From Bolinopsis microptera (lineage: Eukaryota > Ctenophora > Tentaculata > Lobata > Bolinopsidae): a DNA stretch of 64,000 bases. Below the pieces are notes generated by a model. It was given only the letters and a program-made list of their open reading frames with translations, made no database searches and had not been told where the DNA came from. Position numbers and translations under genes: made by a program. Positions 11,878-23,738 of this stretch are shown piece by piece (the stretch's first letter is position 1; each line of letters opens with the position of its first letter). The stretch covers positions 7,617,983 to 7,681,982 of the forward strand of contig NC_087077.1 of NCBI RefSeq assembly GCF_026151205.1, in the 5' to 3' direction.

Positions 11878-12460
11878 ACCGGAACAGCGACCTCGTGAAT
11901 CATCCTATTTAATCGCTTCACCCTCACCACATTCGCTACCACATCAATTATTGGGGTAAATGGACATTAAGACTAAGTTATGAGATATGAGAGTTAAATT
12001 AATATTGTAGTCCAATTTAACCCAATTATATTTATTTTACAACCCTTTATTAACTTGTTTTAATTGGTTATCTTCCAGATATAAATTCACATTAAATTCT
12101 GAAGTCCATAATTACAATAGAAATTACTGTCCTAAAATTGTATCTGTACAAAGAGAGTTTGGGTTTGAACTGTGCCCCGAGTAAGTCTCAAACCGGGAGG
12201 TATTCCATAATATCGGAACCTGAATTTCCATACTCTAGTTAAAAGGAGCCCATTATACGTAGTTAAATTAATACCATCACAATTTAATGAAATATAATAA
12301 ATAAATAATCTCTAGAAGTCATGGAAAATTGGAGCATTAAATAGGCCGTTAAGTAAGTTGTCGTGCTGAAACCCGAGTACGCCACTTAACACTCCCCCTG
12401 TATCGTAGAAACTCTACCACTACAGTGAAACGACGATGGGGGTCACGACGTGATACAGTT
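11878..12460. other. Intergenic
   Basis: No gene seen. Near 12389-12460 a short segment (ACTCCCCCTGTATCG ... GATGGGGGTCACGACGTG) is a diverged relative of the repeats at 12822-12905 and 51958-52036. Confidence 0.4.
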
Positions 12461-12760
12461 AATCACCCCACATGACGTAGGGTAAAAATGTTTCCCTGGA
12501 GAAATATGGGCAAAAAAGCGTTTTGGTCACGTGACAGGCTAGTATTATATTTATATTACTATTAGTGAAACACGAATTCGATTGTTTAGGGCTTGGGTTA
12601 CTGTTCGGGTGCGGTTAAGGTTGTGGTTAGGGTTATGGAAAGCTTCAGAGTTATCAGTTATGGTTAGGGTTGGGATTAGGGTTTATCTAAAACCATTTTG
12701 TTCGTCTGCAAAACCATAAAAACCAAAGTCACGTGATAACTTTTGGGCGAGCGAATTGGT
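12461..12760 (+). repeat. Dispersed repeat with TTAGGG-like core (copy 1)
   Basis: Contains degenerate telomere-like words (GTTAGGGTT, GATTAGGGTTT, GTTTAGGGCTTGG) between two CACGTG sites. It matches 55935-56211 in inverted orientation over most of its length. The words are interspersed with other sequence, so this is an interspersed repeat and not a real telomere array. Confidence 0.7.
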
Positions 12761-12821
12761 AAGAGCCGTCATGAAGATGTATAGTAAGGGACCATCTATG
12801 AGTATGATCTACTTGTCATAC

Positions 12822-12905
12822 GTTGTATGACCCGCCGCGCACGAAGTGCGCGGCTCCCCCTGTATCGTCGAAGCGACCGTGGGGGTCACCACGTGATACA
12901 ATGAT
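12822..12905 (+). repeat. Short dispersed repeat with GC hairpin (copy 1)
   Basis: The hairpin CCGCGCACGAAGTGCGCGG is followed by GGGGGTCACCACGTGATAC. Nearly the same sequence occurs at 51958-52036. No ORF. Probably a fragment of an interspersed non-autonomous element. Confidence 0.7.
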
Positions 12906-13414
12906 CTACTTAGGACGTCCTGCAAATTACCTGAGGACCCCAGGCTATTATGTTCATTAACATAAATAAATAAAGATTTGGCGGAATGACAGGCTGAGCG
13001 CGGCCCAGTAACCTGCAAATTGAAATTGAAATGGGGAGGGGGTTGTCTTGGAATTTCGGACAAATTCGGACAAGGGGAGGGGATTTCTGAAACTCCAGAC
13101 GTCCGGAAATTTTGGCAGAATTAAAGAAAAAAGTCCCATAATTGATAATTTATTTCAACTCTTTGACACTAATTATGAATTACTCTGTAAGTTTAGATTC
13201 CTATATTTTGAACGAGAAGTAGGTTCTCAGAGCAGCTCATGAGAGCAGAGACACAACTCCAAACTCCTATATTCTCCTACTGCCTTAAAAGTAAGACTTA
13301 TTCGATTGGATTTGGCTACTTAACTTGAAGTTTGTAGGTTTACAACCTACCGGGATGTGCTAAATTTGTTCGACACAAAATGTATTATTCATTATTGTCT
13401 ATTCTAAGTAACTA

Positions 13415-13630
13415 GGGGTCGTTCACATATTACGTAATCAATATTTTGGCAATTTTTACCCCCCCCCCCCCCCCCCCCCCCCATGAATTTGAGTTGGTTT
13501 TATTTGTACTCTTAAAAGTAGCTGAAATCCGGGGGTGGGGGTGGTTTTTGAAAATTCGGACACACCCGGGCAGGGGGAGGGGTGGTCTGAAAATCTGCGA
13601 TTTTGGCGGACGTCCTAAGTGGATGGCCCC
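13415..13630. mobile_element. MITE, 216 bp, TA-flanked, with C24 tract
   Basis: Left end GGGGTCGTTCACATA and right end TAAGTGGATGGCCCC are imperfect inverted repeats next to TA on both sides. The interior is G/C-skewed and holds a 24-nt C run (13459-13482). No coding capacity. Family not certain. Confidence 0.55.
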
Positions 13631-14091
13631 TAATATAATTAGGTCGGTCCGAGCTATACCGAGTAATAGTCCTTACCAGTGCGCGGGGGTCTACACTCTA
13701 CTTACCTGTAGTCTCCAGAGAGAACACCTAGAGAACGGGGTAAAAAAGTCACGTGACAGTAGAGTGGAGTGATTCATCATCCGGCAAACACGCATGAATA
13801 GGAAATATAATGTGTATCAAAATACACTGTCACCTATTCATGGTTAAAGTTAGGCTCATGGTAGTCGGGTGGCGCGCACGAGCGATAAGACTTATGGCTC
13901 GGTCGACCGAGCGATAAGTAGCTCCTAGCTTATCGCTCGTGCGCGTCGTCACTTCAAGCACAATTGCGCGTCGTATCGTACTCGATGCTTGCCAAAGAGC
14001 TTTAATACTTTGGTTTTGGCGTGTTACATCTGAAGTCCAGAAGATGAATCCGAGATTGTGGAACCAGATGATACGGTTTTTGAGGCATTTT

Positions 14092-15310
14092 GATACGGTC
14101 ATTTCAGTCTTTTAAAGTAGTTTCAGAGTGCTGGAAATGGTTGTACGGTGTAGGGGGATGTGTTTACTAACTATTTTGACGTCAAAATAGTCGCCCAAGA
14201 CTCCCTGAGTCATGGAATGAACGGAATGAACAAAAATGAAATTTTTTCTAAAACTCGTCGGATTGCCCCAAAACAGGTCGGAATCGTTTGGTATTGACCC
14301 TTATAGTGTTCCTACAAAGTTTGGTGGCCCTAGCACTCCCAGAACGCCCACTAGAGACTTAATTCCATTTCCGTATCAAAAAGCTGGTTTCTGAGTATCC
14401 GATATTGATACGGTCATTTCAGTCTGTTAAAGGGGCTGCAGAGTGCTGGAGATGATTGTACGGTGTAGGGGGATGTGTTTACTAACTATTTTGACGTCAA
14501 AATAGTCGCCCAAGACTCCCTGAGTCATGGAATGAACGGAATGAACAAAAATGAAATTTTTTCTAAAACTCGTCGGATTGCCCCAAAACAGGTCGGAATC
14601 GTTTGGTATTGACCCTTATAGTGTTCCTACAAAGTTTGGTGGCCCTAGCACTCCCAGAACGCCCACTAGAGACTTAATTCCATTTCCGTATCAAAAAGCT
14701 GGTTTCTGAGTATCCGATATTGATACGGTCATTTCAGTCTGTTAAAGGGGCTGCAGAGTGCTGGAGATGATTGTACGGTGTAGGGGGATGTGTTTACTAA
14801 CTATTTTGACGTCAAAATAGTCGCCCAAGACTCCCTGAGTCATGGAATGAACGGAATGAACAAAAATGAAATTTTTTCTAAAACTCGTCGGATTGCCCCA
14901 AAACAGGTCGGAATCGTTTGGTATTGACCCTTAGTGTTCCTACAAAGTTTGGTGGCCCTAGCACTCCCAGAACGCCCACTAGAGACTTAATTCCATTTCC
15001 GTATCAAAAAGCTGGTTTCTGAGTATCCGATATTGATACGGTCATTTCAGTCTGTTAAAGGGGCTGCAGAGTGCTGGAGATGATTGTACGGTGTAGGGGA
15101 TGTGTTTACTAACTATTTTGACGTCAAAATAGTCGCCCAAGACTCCCTGAGTCATGGAATGAACGAAATGAACAAATATGAACATTTTTCTAAAACTCGT
15201 CGGATGGCCCCAAAACAGGTAGGAATCGTTTGGTATTGACCCTAATAGTGTTCCCACAAAGTTTGGTGGCCCTAGCACTCCCAGAACACCCATTATACCC
15301 TTGGCTGGAT
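14092..15310. repeat. 315-bp tandem repeats, left arm (4 units)
   Basis: Units start at 14092, 14407, 14722 and 15035 with GATACGGTCATTTCAG. The first three are nearly identical, the last is diverged and truncated near 15300. Each unit contains one exact palindrome centred on TTTTGACGTCAAAA (14170-14191, 14485-14506, 14800-14821, 15112-15133), which includes the CRE/ATF consensus TGACGTCA. Confidence 0.9.
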
Positions 15311-15739
15311 TCAAGAATTTAGAACCAGTTGAGCAGATAAAACGGATTTTGAGAAATTTTGTCTGCTTGTGTTGTTGCAGAGAGTTGAATTTGGTTCAAC
15401 AGTATTCAAACAAGATGTGTTCCAACTTAGTTTTGTAGCCCTACCAGTTTCAGAACGTCCACTAGAATCCGGTTCCATTTTCTTCCAAGAAGCTGTAGAC
15501 AAGGTTGTTTGAAATTTAAATTTAACCTCTCTGGTAATACAACTTTTTACTTGGATGGATTTCAATAATTAAAGAGAGCAGATTGTTACTTTGTTATTTT
15601 TGAGATTTGATTTTTTGATATCATATGTATAAATGTATAAATCAGTTTCTACAAATTGTAACAGCAATTGGCAGTAATAAAGCGGTAGTAATAGTTTTGC
15701 ACAACATCAATCATAATATCATTCAATACTTCAATACCT

Positions 15740-17344
15740 TCAAAATAATTTAACTCGGTTATAATAATTTAAACGCAGATCTAAAAGAACTAAGCACAGT
15801 AGTAGGATGAACTTCCAGGCAAGGTTGGAGGAAGGTAGAGGTGAAGCTGTGGGTAAGGATAGTAGGCTGGGAAGGATCCATTTCTGATCCAGAGCTGATG
15901 ATTTGGGTTGAACTGATGATTTAGGTGGTACAGATGATTTGGGTTGAGCTGATGATTTGGGTTGAGTTGATGATTTGGGTTGAACTGATGATTTGGGTTG
16001 AGCTGATGATTTTGGTTGAGCTGAAGATTTGGGTTGAGCTGATGATTTGGGTTGAACTGATGATTTGGGTTGAGCTGATGATTTGGGTTGAACTGATGAT
16101 TTGGGTTGAGCTGATGATTTGGGTTGAACTGATGATTTGGGTTGAGCTGATGATTTGGGTAGAACTGATGACTTGGGTTGGGCTGATGATTTGGGTTGAA
16201 CTGATGATTTAGGTGGTACAGATGATTTGGGTTGAGCTGATGATTTGGGTTGAGTTGATGATTTGGGTTGAACTGATGATTTGGGTTGAGCTGATGATTT
16301 TGGTTGAGCTGAAGATTTGGGTTGAGCTGATGATTTGGGTTGAGCTGATGATTTGGGTTGAGCTGATGATTTGGGTTGAGCTGATGATTTGGGTGGTACA
16401 GATGAGTTGGGTGGTACAGATGAGTTGGGTGGTACAGATGAGTTGGGTGGTACAGATGAGTTGGGTGGTACAGATGAGTTGGGTGGTACAGATGAGTTGG
16501 GTGGTACAGATGATTTGGATGAGGGACGAGAGGAAGACAGTTCCTTAATACAATCTAGACTATGTTTGGAAATAGATGGATCAATCTTTACATAATCAGA
16601 AAACTTAGGCAAATCTATATCTGAACGTTTCAACTTCTTACTCTTAAACTTAGGTGCTTGCTCGAAATCCTCGTCTGAGTCGACAGAGGGTTTGACTGAA
16701 TGTTTACGTGACTGGTTATCTAACTTGGCACCTAGTTCCTTCCTATTCTGGAGTACCTGTTCGGCAGAACAAATCATAACAGAGTACGACTTGTCTGCCC
16801 GAACTTCCTCAACAGAATGAAACAACTGGTCAGAGTATCTAACTAAAATCTTAGAACTTATGGAGGTGTGGAAACTTGCAACTATTCCATCTAATACTTT
16901 CTGGCTCTCCAAGAGATTAAACTTAAGAGACCTATCAGTTATTATGCAGCTATATAAATTTAAGAGAGCCTCTACAGAGCCATCCTTATCTAGTGAGCAG
17001 TGGTCAGAACATTAATATACATCTAAAGTGTGCTTACAGGGGAAAAAGTGCTTAAAGAACTGTTGCAACTTATCAGATAAAGGAAACATGAGCTCAACTA
17101 AGGAACTACAAAACAATCTAACGTGGGGTATCTTAGGACCTGACTTAAGATCAGAAATGAACACATAAGAACCACACTCTAACCGCAGTACTACAGAGGA
17201 GCACACGGTCAGGGGGTCAGAATAAGCATGTGATAAAGGAGGCAAAGCATCCTGCATATTATGATAATATACACCTAAAGATGAATCGAACTTGTGGGAG
17301 TCACGAATGAGCTCAACCACGGCATTTACCTGAGATGTATCCAT
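15740..17344 (-). CDS. Foldback ORF, left-arm copy, hexapeptide-repeat protein with in-frame UAA
   Basis: Function unknown, no family recognised. An ATG at 17344 opens a 110-codon segment (MDTSQVNAVVELIRDSHKF start) that ends at UAA (17012-17014). The same frame then stays open for over 420 codons to 15740. The second part has a charged region (KFKSKKLKRSD), about 35 hexapeptide units of the types SSVPPN, SSAQPK and SSVQPK, and a hydrophobic C-terminal stretch (FILLLCLVLLDL). The right-arm copy is almost identical, including the UAA. Either the stop is read through, the two parts are separate, or the source copy was already dead. Transcription would run outward from the core. Confidence 0.6.
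15900..16515. repeat. 18-bp coding minisatellite, left arm
   Basis: Inverted counterpart of 20700-21315, with the same order of unit variants. The array was therefore already expanded when the arms were copied. Confidence 0.95.
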
Positions 17345-17658
17345 AAGGAGTAGTCGTGTTGACTGAGTTAGCTGTAAAAAACAGCCAATAAGTAAAACTC
17401 AGATAGGGAGAAGTGTAGTCAAAGAACTGGTTGTAGGAAACAACACAGTCCAGATAGGAGTTGGAAGGGAGGACTCAGAACTAGTTGTAGAAAACAACGT
17501 AGTTTAGAGTAAAGTAGGCAAAGAAGACAGGCACGTAGCGTAAACTACAAAATAAAAATGTGTATTTGAAAGATAGAGCTTAAAGTTGAAATGTCAAAAG
17601 ATTGTACTCAGTGTGTGAAATAGTAAACTGAAACCGGGTGAGCTATATTTCACGAGGG

Positions 17659-17666
17659 TATTTATA
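17659..17666 (-). promoter_or_regulatory. TATA box of left-arm ORF
   Basis: TATAAATA on the minus strand, inside the palindrome GGTATAAATACC, about 315 bp before the ATG. The mirror copy is at 19487-19494. Inferred Pol II promoter. Confidence 0.5.
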
Positions 17667-18022
17667 CCCGCTTCATCGTGACAGGGATAACGAGCCAATT
17701 GTTTACAAACAAGCAGCAAGCATGTGAATCCTTCTTGATAAGGTTCAGATCACGTTTGATCGCATGCAGGGTTCTTGTCTCCGATAGATCAGATCATTGT
17801 CTTCTAAGAAGATCATATCCTCGTTCTTGCCCCCTCTGGCTCCAGTGGATCTCATCATTACTCGATAAGCATCGGATCAAATGATTGCCTCAAAAACCGT
17901 ATCATCTGGTTCCACAATCTCGGATACTCAGGAACCAGCTTTTTGATACGGAAATGGAACCAAGTCTCTAGTGGGCGTTCTGGGAGTGCTAGGGCCACCA
18001 AACTTAGGCATCCAATCTTTGC

Positions 18023-18413
18023 AATTAAAAACGTTCTGATCGAGCTGCACTTGCACTGATGAGCTGAACGTTTGCGGAGTTACAATCGCGAGCTACAAAC
18101 GCGAAACTTTCAAAAGGCAATTGCGCGGCTTATAGGTAAAATTAAAAATTAGCTTCAGACTATAATTAGATTTTTAAAAAATTGTTGTATTCAGTATACA
18201 TTTTATTTATAAATTGTAAATTAGATATAATTTAATTGAAAACAATATGCAACAAAATCAAAATAAACAATAAACATTCGAAAGCTAATTTTTAATTTTA
18301 CTAATAAGCCGCGCAACTATATTCGGAAGTATCGCGTTGGTAGCTTGCGATTTTAACTCCGCAAACGTTCAGCTCATCAGTGCAAGTGCAGCTCGATCAG
18401 AACGTTTTTAATT
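18023..18413. mobile_element. 391-bp MITE with about 75-bp inverted repeats in the foldback core
   Basis: The ends start AATTAAAAACGTTCTGATCG and end with its reverse complement. The inverted similarity runs through GCTGCACTTGCACTGATGAG and GAACGTTTGCGGAGTT. It abuts the inner end of the left arm, so its insertion or the inversion breakpoint shaped the core. No ORF. Confidence 0.75.
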
Positions 18414-19129
18414 CTGTGGCGTGTAGTGTGTACGTACAACCTGTATAATTCATTGGTTATTATAATTAATTCGTTATTATATTAAACTTAACTTGAAACT
18501 GCTAATTCGTTAGCCTCAATTGTCCCTTGCAGTTCAATCACTCCTACTGAGTCTCGTGATTGAGCTAAAAGGTCGCCGAACATATCATTTTAAAGCCTTA
18601 TCGATTTCCTATACGCATACTAGAAATGAAATTACAGAAGTTTTAAATTGTTTGACCAGGGTCATCGTTAAGATATCAAGATTGATGAAGCTGATAATAT
18701 TTGTGCTGGGATGTATTCGAAATAACACTGTCTATCATTTACTTTAATAAAGTTGTGTATGCACAATCTTCAATGATGATACTAATGATACTGAGCAACA
18801 AAAGTATAGTGACAGAGATCTTTGCTAGATAACCGGCCTAATCCTTCACCGTGCTGGGTTCCTGACCTTGCTTCATCTACATACACAAATGGTCAGAACA
18901 CTGAACCCTATTTTAAATTATTTATGATCAGCTGAGAAGCAGTGGCAAACATATACAATGGCTTTCAGGTTTAAACTGAGACCAACATAATAAATAACAT
19001 GCACACTAAAGTTAGGTTTAGGACACAGAACATGGCTACCATCTAGTCTTGTACAAATGATGTAAATACAAAATGAGCAAGCTAAAGACTGAAAGTATAG
19101 ACGCTCGCAACTACCATGAAAGAAACAAC
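18414..19129. other. Unique core of the foldback element
   Basis: Non-repeated spacer between the arms, on the right of the inner MITE. It holds a short open frame (18520-18747, +, no ATG at its start) that ends close to an AATAAA at about 18746. The peptide is not recognised. This could be captured host sequence or the original target between two inverted insertions. Confidence 0.4.
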
Positions 19130-19486
19130 TGCAAAGATTGGATGCCTAAGTTTGGTGGCCCTAGCACTCCCAGAACGCCCACTAGAGACTTGGTTCCATT
19201 TCCGTATCAAAAAGCTGGTTCCTGAGTATCCGAGATTGTGGAACCAGATGATACGGTTTTTGAGGCAATCATTTGATCCGATGCTTATCGAGTAATGATG
19301 AGATCCACTGGAGCCAGAGGGGGCAAGAACGAGGATATGATCTTCTTAGAAGACAATGATCTGATCTATCGGAGACAAGAACCCTGCATGCGATCAAACG
19401 TGATCTGAACCTTATCAAGAAGGATTCACATGCTTGCTGCTTGTTTGTAAACAATTGGCTCGTTATCCCTGTCACGATGAAGCAGG

Positions 19487-19494
19487 TATAAATA
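19487..19494 (+). promoter_or_regulatory. TATA box of right-arm ORF
   Basis: TATAAATA in GGTATAAATACC. An initiator-like TCAGTT lies at 19522-19527, about 35 bp downstream. The promoter is inferred from these two motifs and their exact mirror in the other arm. Confidence 0.5.
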
Positions 19495-19870
19495 CCCTCG
19501 TGAAATATAGCTCACCCGGTTTCAGTTTACTATTTCACACACTGAGTACAATCTTTTGACATTTCAACTTTAAGCTCTATCTTTCAAATACACATTTTTA
19601 TTTTGTAGTTTACGCTATGTGCCTGTCTTCTTTGCCTACTATCTTTCAAATACACATTTTTATTTTGTAGTTTACGCTACGTGCCTGTCTTCTTTGCCTA
19701 CTTTACTCTAAACTACGTTGTTTTCTACAACTAGTTCTGAGTCCTCCCTTCCTACTCCTATCTGGACTGTGTTGTTTCCTACAACCAGTTCTTTGACTAC
19801 ACTTCTCCCTATCTGAGTTTTACTTATTGGCTGTTTTTTACAGCTAACTCAGTCAACACGACTACTCCTT

Positions 19871-21475
19871 ATGGATACATCTCAGGTAAATGCCGTGGTT
19901 GAGCTCATTCGTGACTCCCACAAGTTCGATTCATCTTTAGGTGTATATTATCATAATATGCAGGATGCTTTGCCTCCTTTATCACATGCTTATTCTGACC
20001 CCCTGACCGTGTGCTCCTCTGTAGTACTGCGGTTAGAGTGTGGTTCTTATGTGTTCATTTCTGATCTTAAGTCAGGTCCTAAGATACCCCACGTTAGATG
20101 GTTTTGTAGTTCCTTAGTTGAGCTCATGTTTCCTTTATCTGATAAGTTGCAACAGTTCTTTAAGCACTTTTTCCCCTGTAAGCACACTTTAGATGTATAT
20201 TAATGTTCTGACCACTGCTCACTAGATAAGGATGGCTCTGTAGAGGCTCTCTTAAATTTATATAGCTGCATAATAACTGATAGGTCTCTTAAGTTTAATC
20301 TCTTGGAGAGCCAGAAAGTATTAGATGGAATAGTTGCAAGTTTCCACACCTCCATAAGTTCTAAGATTTTAGTTAGATACTCTGACCAGTTGTTTCATTC
20401 TGTTGAGGAAGTTCGGGCAGACAAGTCGTGCTCTGTTATGATTTGTTCTGCCGAACAGGTACTCCAGAATAGGAAGGAACTAGGTGCCAAGTTAGATAAC
20501 CAGTCACGTAAACATTCAGTCAAACCCTCTGTCGACTCAGACGAGGATTTCGAGCAAGCACCTAAGTTTAAGAGTAAGAAGTTGAAACGTTCAGATATAG
20601 ATTTGCCTAAGTTTTCTGATTATGTAAAGATTGATCCATCTATTTCCAAACATAGTCTAGATTGTATTAAGGAACTGTCTTCCTCTCGTCCCTCATCCAA
20701 ATCATCTGTACCACCCAACTCATCTGTACCACCCAACTCATCTGTACCACCCAACTCATCTGTACCACCCAACTCATCTGTACCACCCAACTCATCTGTA
20801 CCACCCAACTCATCTGTACCACCCAAATCATCAGCTCAACCCAAATCATCAGCTCAACCCAAATCATCAGCTCAACCCAAATCATCAGCTCAACCCAAAT
20901 CTTCAGCTCAACCAAAATCATCAGCTCAACCCAAATCATCAGTTCAACCCAAATCATCAACTCAACCCAAATCATCAGCTCAACCCAAATCATCTGTACC
21001 ACCTAAATCATCAGTTCAACCCAAATCATCAGCCCAACCCAAGTCATCAGTTCTACCCAAATCATCAGCTCAACCCAAATCATCAGTTCAACCCAAATCA
21101 TCAGCTCAACCCAAATCATCAGTTCAACCCAAATCATCAGCTCAACCCAAATCATCAGTTCAACCCAAATCATCAGCTCAACCCAAATCTTCAGCTCAAC
21201 CAAAATCATCAGCTCAACCCAAATCATCAGTTCAACCCAAATCATCAACTCAACCCAAATCATCAGCTCAACCCAAATCATCTGTACCACCTAAATCATC
21301 AGTTCAACCCAAATCATCAGCTCTGGATCAGAAATGGATCCTTCCCAGCCTACTATCCTTACCCACAGCTTCACCTCTACCTTCCTCCAACCTTGCCTGG
21401 AAGTTCATCCTACTACTGTGCTTAGTTCTTTTAGATCTGCGTTTAAATTATTATAACCGAGTTAAATTATTTTGA
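19871..21475 (+). CDS. Foldback ORF, right-arm copy, hexapeptide-repeat protein with in-frame UAA
   Basis: Same reading frame as the left-arm copy: ATG at 19871, in-frame TAA at 20201-20203, then continuous coding to the stop at 21473-21475. Differences seen between copies are few, for example a Trp for Leu codon at 20099-20101 and a Cys for Tyr codon at about 20429. The repeat array (about 20700-21315) is an 18-bp minisatellite kept in frame. Homology, structure and localisation are unknown. The Lys/Ser/Pro-rich repeats suggest a disordered segment, and the C-terminus could be a membrane anchor. Confidence 0.6.
20700..21315. repeat. 18-bp coding minisatellite, right arm
   Basis: About 35 copies of 18-bp units related to TCATCAGCTCAACCCAAA, all in frame and encoding SS-A/V/T-Q/P-P-K/N hexapeptides. 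Mirrored at 15900-16515. It produces long artefactual ORFs on the opposite strand. Confidence 0.95.
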
Positions 21476-21916
21476 AGGTATTGAAGTATTGAATGATATT
21501 ATGATTGATGTTGTGCAAAACTATTACTACCGCTTTATTACTGCCAATTGCTGTTACAATTTGTAGAAACTGATTTATACATTTATACATATGATATCAA
21601 AAAATCAAATCTCAAAAATAACAAAGTAACAATCTGCTCTCTTTAATTATTGAAATCCATCCAAGTAAAAAGTTGTATTACCAGAGAGGTTAAATTTAAA
21701 TTTCAAACAACCTTGTCTACAGCTTCTTGGAAGAAAATGGAACCGGATTCTAGTGGACGTTCTGAAACTGGTAGGGCTACAAAACTAAGTTGGAACACAT
21801 CTTGTTTGAATACTGTTGAACCAAATTCAACTCTCTGCAACAACACAAGCAGACAAAATTTCTCAAAATCCGTTTTATCTGCTCAACTGGTTCTAAATTC
21901 TTGAATCCAGCCAAGG

Positions 21917-23738
21917 GTATAATGGGTGTTCTGGGAGTGCTAGGGCCACCAAACTTTGTGGGAACACTATTAGGGTCAATACCAAACGATTCCTACCTGT
22001 TTTGGGGCCATCCGACGAGTTTTAGAAAAATGTTCATATTTGTTCATTTCGTTCATTCCATGACTCAGGGAGTCTTGGGCGACTATTTTGACGTCAAAAT
22101 AGTTAGTAAACACATCCCCTACACCGTACAATCATCTCCAGCACTCTGCAGCCCCTTTAACAGACTGAAATGACCGTATCAATACAGTGGCGTAACGTTG
22201 CCTGTTGGCGCCCCCTGCCGAAAAAAGCGCCCCCCTGTTGGCGCCCCCTCCCCTTTTGGTGCCCCTCCCTAAAATTGAACAAATTAGGTGATTTTAAAGA
22301 ATATGCCGGTAAAATCTCTAAAAAAGTGTGTATCTAGAGCAAAACGCGCAGTTTTGCTAGTACTTTAGTTAAGTTTTCGAAATTGTCCCACATTCAAACG
22401 ACGATTTGGCGCCCCCCTAAGACGGCGCCCCCCTGCACAGCGGGGTCAGCAGGGCCTTTCGTTACGCCACTGTATCAATATCGGATACTCAGGAACCAGC
22501 TTTTTGATACGGAAATGGAATTAAGTCTCTAGTGGGCGTTCTGGGAGTGCTAGGGCCACCAAACTTTGTAGGAACACTATAAGGGTCAATACCAAACGAT
22601 TCCGACCTGTTTTGGGGCAATCCGACGAGTTTTAGAAAAAATTTCATTTTTGTTCATTCCGTTCATTCCATGACTCAGGGAGTCTTGGGCGACTATTTTG
22701 ACGTCAAAATAGTTAGTAAACACATCCCCCTACACCGTACAATCATCTCCAGCACTCTGCAGCCCCTTTAACAGACTGAAATGACCGTATCAATATCGGA
22801 TACTCAGAAACCAGCTTTTTGATACGGAAATGGAATTAAGTCTCTAGTGGGCGTTCTGGGAGTGCTAGGGCCACCAAACTTTGTAGGAACACTATAAGGG
22901 TCAATACCAAACGATTCCGACCTGTTTTGGGGCAATCCGACGAGTTTTAGAAAAAATTTCATTTTTGTTCATTCCGTTCATTCCATGACTCAGGGAGTCT
23001 TGGGCGACTATTTTGACGTCAAAATAGTTAGTAAACACATCCCCCTACACCGTACAATCATCTCCAGCACTCTGCAGCCCCTTTAACAGACTGAAATGAC
23101 CGTATCAATATCGGATACTCAGAAACCAGCTTTTTGATACGGAAATGGAATTAAGTCTCTAGTGGGCGTTCTGGGAGTGCTAGGGCCACCAAACTTTGTA
23201 GGAACACTATAAGGGTCAATACCAAACGATTCCGACCTGTTTTGGGGCAATCCGACGAGTTTTAGAAAAAATTTCATTTTTGTTCATTCCGTTCATTCCA
23301 TGACTCAGGGAGTCTTGGGCGACTATTTTGACGTCAAAATAGTTAGTAAACACATCCCCCTACACCGTACAATCATCTCCAGCACTCTGCAGCCCCTTTA
23401 ACAGACTGAAATGACCGTATCAATATCGGATACTCAGAAACCAGCTTTTTGATACGGAAATGGAATTAAGTCTTTAGTGGGCGTTCTGGGAGTGCTAGGG
23501 CCACCAAACTTTGTAGGAACACTATAAGGGTCAATACCAAACGATTCCGACCTGTTTTGGGGCAATCCGACGAGTTTTAGAAAAAATTTCATTTTTGTTC
23601 ATTCCGTTCATTCCATGACTCAGGGAGTCTTGGGCGACTATTTTGACGTCAAATAGTTAGTAAACACATCCCCCTACAGCGTACAATCATTTCCAGCGCT
23701 CTGAAACTACTTTAAAGACTGAAATGACCGTATCAAAA
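21917..23738. repeat. 315-bp tandem repeats, right arm (5 units)
   Basis: Same unit as 14092-15310 in reverse orientation, with CRE-like palindromes at 22082-22103, 22692-22713, 23007-23028 and 23322-23343 and a one-base-deleted fifth near 23638. The innermost unit is the diverged type. The array is interrupted by the hAT MITE at 22185-22472. Confidence 0.9.
22185..22472. mobile_element. hAT-type MITE, 288 bp
   Basis: Ends CAGTGGCGTAACG and CGTTACGCCACTG are perfect inverted repeats. Both flanks are TATCAATA (22177-22184 and 22473-22480), an 8-bp target duplication as hAT elements make. The interior is rich in GGCGCCCCC blocks and has no ORF. It is absent from the corresponding place in the left arm. 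Confidence 0.92.

Larger units (their letters stand above)
13853..18023. repeat. Foldback element, left arm
   Basis: Inverted counterpart of 19130-23959 with very few base differences in the coding part. It is shorter by one 315-bp unit, by the hAT MITE with its 8-bp target duplication, and by a 62-bp duplication. Subterminal GAGCGATAAG and its complement are repeated several times at 13880-13945 and form nested palindromes, possible protein-binding sites for mobilisation. Confidence 0.9.

Noticed and set aside
12600-12700. Telomere or telomere-fusion site
   Set aside because: TTAGGG words are scattered and degenerate, and the whole segment recurs as an interspersed repeat.
15925-16548. Long plus-strand ORFs with IWVEL repeats (and mirror ORFs at 20667-21290)
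   Set aside because: Antisense shadows of the in-frame 18-bp minisatellite that encodes the SSAQPK repeats.
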